NCBI GenBank assembly: GCA_027475525.1
Contig: JAMWFC010000122.1
Location: forward strand, 1,054,001 to 1,118,000
Length of the DNA: 64,000 nt
Direction: 5' to 3'
Source of the DNA: Macrolepiota albuminosa
Lineage: Eukaryota > Basidiomycota > Agaricomycetes > Agaricales > Agaricaceae
The translations under genes were made by a program, and so were the position numbers. Numbering within the stretch: position 1 is the stretch's first letter; every line of letters begins with the position of its first letter. The notes beneath the pieces were generated by a model. The model worked only from the letters and a program-made list of their open reading frames with translations. It was not told the DNA's origin and did no database searches. Below are positions 22,161 through 30,464 of this stretch, piece after piece.

Positions 22161-22440
22161 AAATGCGGAGGCCTTAACCGAACGAAGTGAGGTTGAGGCC
22201 GGGAATGAGCACTGAGTTCTCTATACATACTTGGAGCCCTAACCGAGGCCTTAACCGAACGAAGTGAGGTTGAGGCCGGGAATGAGCACTGAGTTCTCTA
22301 TACATACTTGGAGCCCTAACCAAACAAAGTGAGGTAAGTAGAGGCTTAGTTGGGGGGGGGGTTTGGGGACAAAGCCCCCAATGAGCTACAAAATTTGTGC
22401 TGAAGGCACAAATTGTAGCTCATCTATATAGAATGTGACG
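22161..22440 (+). repeat. Hairpin-bearing module at the Helitron left side
   Basis: A GGCCTTAACC / GGTTGAGGCC hairpin around the loop GAACGAAGTGA, a G-run, then a second hairpin GAGCTAC...GTAGCTC at 22383-22421. The same modules recur at 30465-31774 and inverted at 46884-47440. A 77-bp duplication (22168-22321) doubles the first hairpin. Confidence 0.8.
22168..22321. repeat. 77-bp tandem duplication (probable assembly overlap)
   Basis: Units 22168-22244 and 22245-22321, starting GAGGCCTTAACCGAACG. Confidence 0.93.
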
Positions 22441-22756
22441 ACTTTTGTGGGAATTTGATGTGATGACTAAAAATTTGTCAGCTGAGTCATCAATGACTAA
22501 GGCTGACAAATAGTTGTCTTTTTCGTCTGTTTTTCGGTCAGTTAGAAAAAAAAATTGTATATTAAATGTGTATATTAAATATTTTACTGTATGCTATCTC
22601 TCGGACACATGTGGAAGGTGTCCGGAGTTTGTGGATGTGGCTGAGGCCAAAACGCGATTTAGTGGACACCAGTTTTCACGCCTCACGTATTCTTAAACCA
22701 AACAGCATCAATTTTTCCACGGTTTCAACGTTGTAGTGAGTAAACTACACTACAAA
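22441..22756 (+). other. Helitron copy A 5' flank without a gene
   Basis: AT-rich and closely similar to 31680-31987 of copy B. It includes GACACATGTGGAAGGTGTCC and the uninterrupted site AGTAAACTACACTACAAAG (22738-22756), which in copy B is the Gypsy-3 insertion point. It probably holds the Helitron promoter; no motif is clear. Confidence 0.55.
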
Positions 22757-23363
22757 GTAAGTGTTGATTGATTGATTGATTTACAAATATTAATAACCAT
22801 TCTTATAGCAACGCTTCGAAACTCGATTACAAAGTAAGTATTGACTGATTGATTGATTGATGACTATTAATAAATGATCAATTTAGCTACAACTTCGAAA
22901 CTTGATTACAAAGTAAGTATTGACTGATTGATTGATTGATGACCATTAACAAACATTCTTATAGCGAAATTTTCAAACTCAACTACAAAGTAAGTAATGA
23001 TTGATTGATTGATCAATGATCCTTAACAAACATTCAATAGCTCGACAACTTTCAGCTATTGATTGATCATTGTAAGTGATTTTTAATGTATTTGAGCTTG
23101 GAAATTGCTTAAAAAATTCGAAAAAATCACAGAAAAATCAGGAAAAATTCAATTCAGCTTATAGTGAAAGTTTGGGCTATTGTAGTAAGTGACTTTTATT
23201 GTTTTTGAGCTTTATAAATGCTTAAAAAATTAAATAAAATCAAGAAAAATTCAATTCAGCTTATAGTAACACTTGGACAACTTTGGGCTATTGATATATT
23301 CATCATGTAAGTGTCTTTCAATAGTTTTAAGCTATGAAAATGCTTAAAAAACTATTTTTTCAG
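22757..23363 (+). other. Leader of Helitron copy A: seven tandem candidate introns with micro-exons
   Basis: GTAAGT-type donors and TATAG/TTTAG/ATAG/CAG acceptors define introns 22757-22808, 22834-22886, 22913-22964, 22990-23040, 23072-23164, 23185-23266 and 23307-23363. The first four (51-53 nt) are repeats of one unit rich in TTGATTGATTGAT. Micro-exons are 25, 26, 25, 31, 20 and 40 nt. Three end in ACTACAAA or ATTACAAA directly before the donor. Copy B has the same structure with one unit fewer. Splicing is predicted, not shown. Confidence 0.65.
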
Positions 23364-23791
23364 GCAATCTTCAACTACTCATTCTAATAATGAACCCAGT
23401 ACTCCTGAAGGTCAAAGACAGCAGGCTAGGATTCAAAGCAGGCTACAACAGTTACAAATGACTGATTCTGATGAGCGTCGTTCAAATAGAAGTAGAAGAT
23501 CTACTTCAGTGGTTATACCACTTCATTATAGAACTGGGGATATGGGAACTGGGGATATGGGAACTGGGGATATGAGACCTGGGGATATGAGAATTGGAAG
23601 AAATGATCAGATTGCCTCTAGCTCTTTGGGAAGGCCTATTGGACCAACTGTTGCTATGAACTTATTTGCATCTGAGGATGTACAACTTGGAACTATAGGA
23701 TTGGGGGATATGAGAACTGGGGGAAATAATCAGATTGGTTCAAGCTCTGGAGGAAATACTTCTAGCTCTTTGAGGAGGCCTGTTAGACCAC

Positions 23792-24310
23792 TGTCAGGGG
23801 ACCCCTCATTCCTTTCTTCTTTCACTCCTTATTTCTTTTCACTCTCCTTTCATTCACTTCCTTATTTCTTCTACCATTCTCTCATTTGCTGTTACTACTT
23901 CTTCAACACTATCTGTTGGTACTATTCTCAACCTTTGAGGTGCTCTGGTTCTTTAGCTATCACTCAGACAAGTGTGGGCCCTTCAGCACCGCTCCAGGCT
24001 GCTTAGATAAGCCGGAGTTTGCCTTTCTGACTTCTAAAGTCCGGAGTTTTCCTCCCTTGTTTGCACACTTGTTTGGTTAGTCAATTTTCGAGTTTTTAAG
24101 GTTTTGTTGTACTGTACAGTTGTTTCCCACGCTTCAGAGGCCCCAGAAGCGTCCAACCTGGCATAGGGGATCCCCAGACTTGTTCTCTTTGGATCTCCCT
24201 CTGCCAGGTGAGTAGCTACCTTGATATTGTCAGTATATATTCTAATACACTTTGGATCTCCCTCTGCCAGCTGTGTGACTGAGCCACAGCCTCTAGAGGT
24301 CGCCCTTACA
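23792..24310 (+). repeat. Gypsy-2 5' LTR
   Basis: TGTCAGGGGACCCC to CGCCCTTACA, 519 bp. It contains AGACTTGTTCT (24176-24186), complementary to the primer site after the LTR, and an intron-like repeat at 24188-24270. Confidence 0.96.
24208..24270 (+). other. Candidate 63-nt intron in the Gypsy-2 LTR leader
   Basis: The exact 20-bp repeat TTTGGATCTCCCTCTGCCAG occurs at 24188-24207 and 24251-24270. GTGAGT follows the first copy and the second copy ends in CAG, so splicing would remove one repeat. The 3' LTR has the same structure at 30185-30247. Confidence 0.5.
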
Positions 24311-24312
24311 GC

Positions 24313-24323
24313 AGAACAAGTCT
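24313..24323 (+). other. Gypsy-2 primer binding site of self-priming type
   Basis: AGAACAAGTCT, 2 bp after the LTR, is a perfect 11-nt complement of AGACTTGTTCT at 24176-24186. If transcription starts near 24176, the RNA 5' end can fold back as primer, as in Tf1 of fission yeast. No tRNA 3'-end match (TGG...) is visible. Confidence 0.7.
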
Positions 24324-24424
24324 CTACATTTCGGTCTGGGAGCCCCCTTCAGCCTGCTTGAGCCCTCTCTTGCCCCTTTAGGTCCCTCCCCCACTGGATT
24401 ACTCCCTGCCCCTCTGTTGCTTCT

Positions 24425-25690
24425 ATGACCCAACCAGCCCCCTCAGACACTCCCCTGGACGCTTCTGCCCCTCAGGATGATGCCTGGGGTCGCTTGCTTG
24501 CTCTGGAGACTCAGGTGCAGACCACTCAAGCTTCCCTCACCCTCCACACCACCGAACTTGCTGGATTACGACAGGCCACAGACACTATCTCCCATTCCCT
24601 TCAGGCCCTTTTAGAGCGCCTCCCTCTCACTCCTACCCCTCTCCAGGCACCTCCAGTTAGGGCTGGCACACCCCCAGTCCCTCGCTTTGGGGCCTCCCCC
24701 CCAGTTCATGCCAATATTCCTCGCCCAGCACTCCCAGACGCATTCAATGGTGACCGAGCGATAGGCGAGCGTTTCCTGCAGTCCTGCATCACCTATATTC
24801 AGCTCAGTGGTGAGGCTTTCCCCTCTGACGCTCTCAAAATTGCTTGGGTTCTTTCTTACATGAAGTCTGGGCGAGCTTCAACATACGCGCTACGAGTCTT
24901 TCGACGTCCTGGAGGAGTAGAGAGTTTTGGAAGTTGGGATCAGTTTGAGAAGGAGTTTCGGACAGAGTTCTTCCCCTTGGACCCTGCTAAGGTGGCAGCC
25001 CTCACTCTCCGAGATCCTCATCGATATGGGCAGGGGAAGCGGACCCTAGATGAGTACATCGACTCCTTCAGAGCTCTTGCTGAACAGGCCTGTTATCCGG
25101 ATGGTCTTCAGCTCTGTCTCACCTTCCGAGATGGCCTCCTTCCCTCTCTCATGGATCGGATCGACAGCATGGCTGAGGGACGACCTGATGACACGAGTAT
25201 CGAGACCTGGTATCAGGTAGCACGTGATCAGTGGCAGCTCATGGAGTTACGACGTGAGCTCCACCGTGGAACTGCCCCTCGCTCCACTCCACAGGCATCC
25301 TTTTCTGCTCGTCATCCCATCCAGCCTTCCCTTCCATTTCGCACTCCACCCCCAGCTCAGGTACCTGCAGCACGTCCTCTTCCTTTTGGAGTACCTATGG
25401 ATGTTGATGCCTCTCGTCAACGTTCCTCCCTTCCTCTCCTCTGCCGTCGCTGTGGAAAGCCTGGTCACTTTGCTCGGTATTGTCCCCAGGGGTTAGAGGT
25501 GCGCTATCTCTCAGCTTCAGAGCAGGAGGAGCTCCTTCTCCAGCTCCTTGCTGCCCGAGATGTTCGAGGAAACCCCTCCCCAGATGTACAGACTGAAGCA
25601 GAACCCTTGGAGGAGTCCTTGGGTCCTGTGGAAGCTGTAGCAGAACCATCGGATGGGTCCTTTGGTTCGGCAGGGGAGGGTTTTCAATAG
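24425..25690 (+). CDS. Gypsy-2 Gag
   Basis: 421 residues, intact. An N-terminal helical segment (about 13-70) precedes a proline-rich linker and the retrotransposon-gag core (about 100-285, with YMKSGRAS, FEKEFRTEFFP and RTLDEYIDSF). A basic/proline-rich stretch, a CCHC knuckle CRRCGKPGHFARYC at about residues 340-353 and an acidic tail follow. It forms the particle and binds genomic RNA. The ATG at 24425 is the first in frame after the primer site. The stop TAG lies 8 nt before the pol ATG and in another frame. Confidence 0.95.
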   Translation: MTQPAPSDTPLDASAPQDDAWGRLLALETQVQTTQASLTLHTTELAGLRQATDTISHSLQALLERLPLTPTPLQAPPVRAGTPPVPRFGASPPVHANIPRPALPDAFNGDRAIGERFLQSCITYIQLSGEAFPSDALKIAWVLSYMKSGRASTYALRVFRRPGGVESFGSWDQFEKEFRTEFFPLDPAKVAALTLRDPHRYGQGKRTLDEYIDSFRALAEQACYPDGLQLCLTFRDGLLPSLMDRIDSMAEGRPDDTSIETWYQVARDQWQLMELRRELHRGTAPRSTPQASFSARHPIQPSLPFRTPPPAQVPAARPLPFGVPMDVDASRQRSSLPLLCRRCGKPGHFARYCPQGLEVRYLSASEQEELLLQLLAARDVRGNPSPDVQTEAEPLEESLGPVEAVAEPSDGSFGSAGEGFQ

Positions 25691-25698
25691 AGCGACGG

Positions 25699-28600
25699 AT
25701 GAGTTGTACGCCTCCGCCGCCTGGTGCTAATCAGTTTACATGTCAATCAGTAGAGTCTTCTAATGTATTGCTCCCTACTCCTGATTCTCTGACTGAAACT
25801 GTAAGCACCCCCTCCGACGTACAAAATACCCCCTTGGTCCAAGCCTCAGCTAAGACTTCTTCTTCTCCTTCTCCTGTCCGACGACCACGTGTCCCAGCTT
25901 GGGAACGACGCCTTCCCCGTCGCTATGTTGTTGCTTCTACTCCCTCTCCCAACTCTCTGCGTCTGAATGTGGAGATTGAGACAACTGACACTCAGCAGAC
26001 TCGAAGCGTCATAGCTCTCTTGGACAGTGGTGCTACTGGACTCTTCCTAGACACCCGTTATGTGGAACAACACCGGCTCACTACCCGCCCCCTCTCTCAC
26101 CCTATTCCAGTCTATAACATTGACGGTACGCTCAATGAAGCTGGATCCATCCGCTCAGTGGTGGATTTAGTCCTTCGTTATCAGACTCATTCTGAGCGTG
26201 CAGTCTTTGCAGTTACCAGCCTAGGAAAGCAGGACATGATACTTGGGTTCTCCTGGCTGCGTGATCACAATCCTGAGATTGACTGGGCCAAGGGTAAGGT
26301 GAGCATGAGCCGCTGCCCTCGACGGTGTTCCACATGTGCTAAGGAAGTGAGAGAGGAGCGCAGAGAGTCAGTCCGTGAGCGTGCCGCTATCCGGGCTTGC
26401 CGAGTTGGACACCTCCCCTTTGCAGACCTTGACCTACTGGATCCTCCTCCCTTGGCGTTCCCTTATAGAGAGGCCCTCTATGAGGACGTTCGAGGTGTAG
26501 CGAGTGAAGCCCAGATGGAAGATGGACGCGAGGGTGAATTTGGATGCGCTCCTGACCCAGAGTCTCCAGACGAGGCTATCGAGACAGGTGATAGGATTTA
26601 TGCAACTATGTTACGACCTCCACCAAGTGTAGCAGAGATCAGAGCTAGCCAAACTACCTCCCAGCGGCTAGCTCAGGCATTTGCTGCCAACTCTGCTCCT
26701 AAGTCGTTCCGAGATGCGGTTCCTCATCACCTGCAAGACTTTGAGGATGTTTTCTCTAAGGCATCATTTGACTCCCTGCCAGAGCGTAAGCAGTGGGACC
26801 ATGCAATTGAGCTTACACCCAATGCTGAGCCCTCTAGCTGCAAGGTCTACCCACTCTCTCCCAGAGAACAGGATGAGCTTGATGCCTTTTTGCAGGAGAA
26901 TTTAGACTCTGGTCGCATCCGTCCCTCAAAGTCTCCGATGGCCTCTCCAGTCTTCTTTATTAAGAAGAAGGATGGATCTCTACGTCTGGTTCAGGACTAC
27001 CGAGTCTTGAATGCGATGACTGTGAAGAATCGCTACCCCTTACCACTCATTTCAGAGCTTGTCAACAACCTCCGAGGTGCACGCTACTTTACCAAGTTGG
27101 ATGTCCGCTGGGGCTACAACAATGTGCGCATCAAAGAAGGAGATGAGTGGAAGGGAGCATTCCGAACAAATCGTGGACTCTTTGAACCTCTGGTAATGTT
27201 CTTTGGCCTCACTAATAGCCCTGCCACCTTCCAGACCATGATGAACGACATTTTCCGAGACCTCATAGCGGAAGGTGTTGTGTGTGTATACCTCGACGAT
27301 ATTCTCATCTATACCAAGACTCTAGAGGAGCATCGTCGGATTACACGCATCGTACTGGAACGTCTTCGCCAGCACCAGCTCTATCTTAAGCCAGAGAAGT
27401 GTGAGTTTGAGCAGACTAAGGTTGAATATCTTGGACTGATCATCTCTCATGGAATGGCTGAGATGGACCCAGTCAAGGTGGCTGGTGTAGCGGAGTGGCC
27501 AGAGCCTAAGAACAAGAAGGAGGTTCAGGCCTTCCTGGGTTTTACCAACTTCTACCGGAGGTTTATTCAGGATTTCTCACACCATGCCCGGCCCCTCTTT
27601 GATCTCACCACTAAGGACACTCCTTGGCACTGGGATGCAGCACAGCAGACAGCCTTTGATGCCCTCAAACAGGCGGTCACTTCAAAGCCTGTCCTTATAT
27701 TCCCAGACGATGACTCTCCCTTCCGTGTCGAAGCTGATAGCTCAGATTTTGCTACTGGGGCCGTTCTCTCTCAACAGTCAAGGGAGGATGGTAAGTGGCA
27801 TCCTGTGGCTTTCTACTCCAAGAGTCTCAATGCCGTGGAGCGGAATTATGAGATCCATGATAAGGAGATGCTAGCTATTATTCGGTCATTTGAGGAGTGG
27901 CGACATTTCCTTGAGGGTGCCAGGCATAAATTCGAGGTGTGGACTGATCACAAGAACTTAGAGTACTTTCGGACGGCCAAGAAACTCAACCGCCGACAGG
28001 CTCGATGGTCCTTGTATCTGGCCAACTTCGACTTCTCTCTGCATCACAAACCGGGACGGAGCATGGGTAAGCCAGATGCGCTTTCTAGGCGAGCAGACCA
28101 TGGTTCAGGAGCTAGTGACAATGACAATATTGTACTTCTGAAGCCAGAACTATTTGCTATCCGTGCTCTAGAAGGTGTGGTTGGCCAGGGAGAAGAAGTG
28201 AGCATCCTTCGAGACATCCGACGAGGTAACCGGGAGGGCGCCCAAGAAGATCTGGTAGCTAAGGCCGCCATGGCCTTGCATGCTCGAGAGAAAGCTGGGG
28301 TGAAGTCTGTCCGCACCAACGAGTGGTCTCTGGAGAATGGTCTTCTCACCTTCCGGGGACGCATTTATGTTCCCAACCTGCCAGACCTCCGGAGGCGGAT
28401 TGTGGAGCAGCATCATGACTCTCGAGTTGCAGGACATCCTGGCAGATGGAAGACACTGGAGCTGGTTTCGCGGAATTACTGGTGGCCTCAAATGTCACGG
28501 TATATTGGCTCTTACACCTCCACCTGTGATCTTTGCCTTCGGACTAAGCCTCGTCGTCAGCCTCCTATGGGACAGCTTCATCCATTGCCTATCCCAGCTG

Positions 28601-29757
28601 AGCGTTGGAGTGTGGCCTCGGTAGACTTCATTGTTGAGTTACCTGATTCTCATGGATATGATGCGATCATGGTGGTAGTGGATCTCTGTGGCAAGCGTGC
28701 TCATTTTATTCCAACACACACTACTTGCTCAGCCATGGGCGCTGCCAATCTGTACCGGAAGCATGTCTGGAAGCTCCATGGGTTGTCAGATGCTTATGTC
28801 TCAGACCGCGGACCTCAGTTTGTGGCAGAGTTTACGAGAGAACTGTATCGCCTCCTCCATGTCAAACTCCACACCTCCACAGCCTACCACCCCCAGTCTG
28901 ATGGCCAGACTGAGCGTGTCAACCAGGAGCTAGAACAGTATCTCCGGCTCTTCTGCAATGAACGACAGGATGACTGGGACGATCTATTACCAGAGGCAGA
29001 GTTCCAGTACAACAACCGTGTACATGCTGCCACCCAGATGTCTCCTTTCCTTCTAGATACTGGTCGACATCCTCGGATGGGATTTGAGCCTCGTGGACGA
29101 CCTTCAGAGAATGAAGCTGTCAATGAGTTCATAGATCGGATGAAGGCAGCCCAGGAGGAGGCCAAGGCAGCTTTAGCTAAGGCAAAGGATGACATGGCCC
29201 GCTACTACGATCGTGGACGAACTCCAGCCCCCAAGTACAAGCCTGGAGATCGAGTCTACCTGGATGCCTCTGACATTGCCACTACCCGACCTTCTCAGAA
29301 GCTCTCTCACCGTCGTCTAGGCCCCTTCCCTATAGTAAGACAGGTAGGCCCACTTGCCTATCGACTCAAGCTGCCTAGTGGAATGAGTCGACTCCATCCA
29401 GTCTTCAATGTGGTGAAGCTTTCTCCAGCCCCAGAGGATCCAATTCCAGGTCGACGTCCACAGCCACCTCCACCACCAGTTCTGGTAAACAACCAAGAAG
29501 AGTATGAAGTGGAGCGGATCCTAGACAGCCGACTCTTTAGGAATAAGCTTCAGTTCAAGGTCAAGTGGAAGGGCTATGGAATCGAGGACGTTTCCTGGGA
29601 GCCACAAGAGAATGTCCATGCCCCTGCCTTGGTCCGGGAATTCTATCAACAGCATCCTGATGCTCCTCGGGCAATCAGAGGCCTCTATTCTCTTTCCAAA
29701 GTAGACCAGGCCATCCAGAACTACTTCTATCCAGCACGTCGAGACGCCGCACTCTAG
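25699..29757 (+). CDS. Gypsy-2 Pol: protease, RT, RNase H, integrase, chromodomain
   Basis: 1,352 residues without a stop. Protease DSGAT is at about 109 and DMILGFSWLR at about 180. RT has KKKDGSLRLVQDYR near 425, the first catalytic Asp in TKLDVRWGYNN, and YLDD at 531-534. RNase H has VEADSSDFA, NYEIHDKEMLAII and WTDHKNLEYF. Integrase has an HHCC zinc domain (about 904-952) and DDE core residues in SVASVDFIVEL (about 975), SDRGPQF (about 1035) and TERVNQELEQ (about 1072). A chromodomain lies at about 1269-1325 (YEVERILDS, VKWKGYG, SWEPQENV). Chromodomains steer integration to marked chromatin. As pol is out of frame with gag, reinitiation at 25699 or a frameshift is needed. Confidence 0.96.
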   Translation: MSCTPPPPGANQFTCQSVESSNVLLPTPDSLTETVSTPSDVQNTPLVQASAKTSSSPSPVRRPRVPAWERRLPRRYVVASTPSPNSLRLNVEIETTDTQQTRSVIALLDSGATGLFLDTRYVEQHRLTTRPLSHPIPVYNIDGTLNEAGSIRSVVDLVLRYQTHSERAVFAVTSLGKQDMILGFSWLRDHNPEIDWAKGKVSMSRCPRRCSTCAKEVREERRESVRERAAIRACRVGHLPFADLDLLDPPPLAFPYREALYEDVRGVASEAQMEDGREGEFGCAPDPESPDEAIETGDRIYATMLRPPPSVAEIRASQTTSQRLAQAFAANSAPKSFRDAVPHHLQDFEDVFSKASFDSLPERKQWDHAIELTPNAEPSSCKVYPLSPREQDELDAFLQENLDSGRIRPSKSPMASPVFFIKKKDGSLRLVQDYRVLNAMTVKNRYPLPLISELVNNLRGARYFTKLDVRWGYNNVRIKEGDEWKGAFRTNRGLFEPLVMFFGLTNSPATFQTMMNDIFRDLIAEGVVCVYLDDILIYTKTLEEHRRITRIVLERLRQHQLYLKPEKCEFEQTKVEYLGLIISHGMAEMDPVKVAGVAEWPEPKNKKEVQAFLGFTNFYRRFIQDFSHHARPLFDLTTKDTPWHWDAAQQTAFDALKQAVTSKPVLIFPDDDSPFRVEADSSDFATGAVLSQQSREDGKWHPVAFYSKSLNAVERNYEIHDKEMLAIIRSFEEWRHFLEGARHKFEVWTDHKNLEYFRTAKKLNRRQARWSLYLANFDFSLHHKPGRSMGKPDALSRRADHGSGASDNDNIVLLKPELFAIRALEGVVGQGEEVSILRDIRRGNREGAQEDLVAKAAMALHAREKAGVKSVRTNEWSLENGLLTFRGRIYVPNLPDLRRRIVEQHHDSRVAGHPGRWKTLELVSRNYWWPQMSRYIGSYTSTCDLCLRTKPRRQPPMGQLHPLPIPAERWSVASVDFIVELPDSHGYDAIMVVVDLCGKRAHFIPTHTTCSAMGAANLYRKHVWKLHGLSDAYVSDRGPQFVAEFTRELYRLLHVKLHTSTAYHPQSDGQTERVNQELEQYLRLFCNERQDDWDDLLPEAEFQYNNRVHAATQMSPFLLDTGRHPRMGFEPRGRPSENEAVNEFIDRMKAAQEEAKAALAKAKDDMARYYDRGRTPAPKYKPGDRVYLDASDIATTRPSQKLSHRRLGPFPIVRQVGPLAYRLKLPSGMSRLHPVFNVVKLSPAPEDPIPGRRPQPPPPPVLVNNQEEYEVERILDSRLFRNKLQFKVKWKGYGIEDVSWEPQENVHAPALVREFYQQHPDAPRAIRGLYSLSKVDQAIQNYFYPARRDAAL

Positions 29758-29768
29758 AGGGGGGGTGA
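29755..29768 (+). other. Gypsy-2 polypurine tract
   Basis: TAGAGGGGGGGTGA immediately precedes the 3' LTR and overlaps the pol stop codon. Confidence 0.85.
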
Positions 29769-30287
29769 TGTCAGGGGACCCCTCATTCCTTTCTTCTTTC
29801 ACTCCTTATTTCTTTTCACTCTCCTTTCATTCACTTCCTTATTTCTTCTACCATTCTCTCATTTGCTGTTACTACTTCTTCAACACTATCTGTTGGTACT
29901 ATTCTCAACCTTTGAGGTGCTCTGGTTCTTTAGCTATCACTCAGACAAGTGTGGGCCCTTCAGCACCGCTCCAGGCTGCTTAGATAAGCCGGAGTTTGCC
30001 TTTCTGACTTCTAAAGTCCGGAGTTTTCCTCCCTTGTTTGCACACTTGTTTGGTTAGTCAATTTTCGAGTTTTTAAGGTTTTGTTGTACTGTACAGTTGT
30101 TTCCCACGCTTCAGAGGCCCCAGAAGCGTCCAACCTGGCATAGGGGATCCCCAGACTTGTTCTCTTTGGATCTCCCTCTGCCAGGTGAGTAGCTACCTTG
30201 ATATTGTCAGTATATATTCTAATACACTTTGGATCTCCCTCTGCCAGCTGTGTGACTGAGCCACAGCCTCTAGAGGTCGCCCTTACA
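29769..30287 (+). repeat. Gypsy-2 3' LTR
   Basis: 519 bp, same start, end and internal landmarks as the 5' LTR. No difference was seen by eye. Confidence 0.96.
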
Positions 30288-30364
30288 ACCACCAACTGTT
30301 GCTGAGGATCTATTTGCTAGGGCTATTCCTGAAACTCATTTACCTGAAGGATGGAATGCCCCTT

Positions 30365-30464
30365 NNNNNNNNNNNNNNNNNNNNNNNNNNNNNNNNNNNN
30401 NNNNNNNNNNNNNNNNNNNNNNNNNNNNNNNNNNNNNNNNNNNNNNNNNNNNNNNNNNNNNNNN
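30365..30464. other. Assembly gap (100 N)
   Basis: Exactly 100 N, the usual placeholder for unknown size. It lies between the Rep start of Helitron A and the repeat modules. Confidence 0.99.

Larger units (their letters stand above)
23792..30287 (+). mobile_element. Gypsy-2: complete chromodomain Ty3/Gypsy retrotransposon
   Basis: 6,496 bp with 519-bp LTRs that look identical by eye, intact gag and pol, and a perfect 5-bp target duplication ACCAC (23787-23791 and 30288-30292). It sits in the sense orientation inside the Rep coding region of Helitron A. Intact ORFs and equal LTRs mark a recent insertion that may still be active. It is the only retrotransposon in the window with no visible damage. 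Confidence 0.96.
22161..30364 (+). mobile_element. Helitron copy A, split by Gypsy-2 and ending in a gap
   Basis: The left part 22161-23791 holds a hairpin module, a 5' flank, the intron-rich leader and the start of the Rep gene. The right part 30293-30364 continues the same reading after Gypsy-2 and its ACCAC duplication, then meets a 100-N gap. The equivalent uninterrupted sequence is in copy B (43481-43980), which shows the join is seamless. The left boundary is where Copia homology stops. Helitron identity comes from the Rep/helicase proteins in copies B and C. Confidence 0.8.
23305..30364 (+). pseudogene. Helitron copy A Rep gene, N-terminal part, split by Gypsy-2
   Basis: The start codon is AT (23305-23306) joined to G (23364) by splicing. 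It reads MQSSTTHSNNEPSTPEG and continues with a low-complexity segment (repeats of GDMGT/GDMRP near 23535-23595). Gypsy-2 interrupts it at 23791; it resumes at 30293 (TVAEDLFARAIPETHLPEGW) and is lost in the gap at 30365. The N-terminal region has no recognised domain; HUH Rep motifs would follow, as in copy B. Confidence 0.7.

Noticed and set aside
23458..24006. ORF of 182 codons as a gene
   Set aside because: It is a chimera of Helitron Rep N-terminus and Gypsy-2 LTR sequence created by the insertion at 23792.
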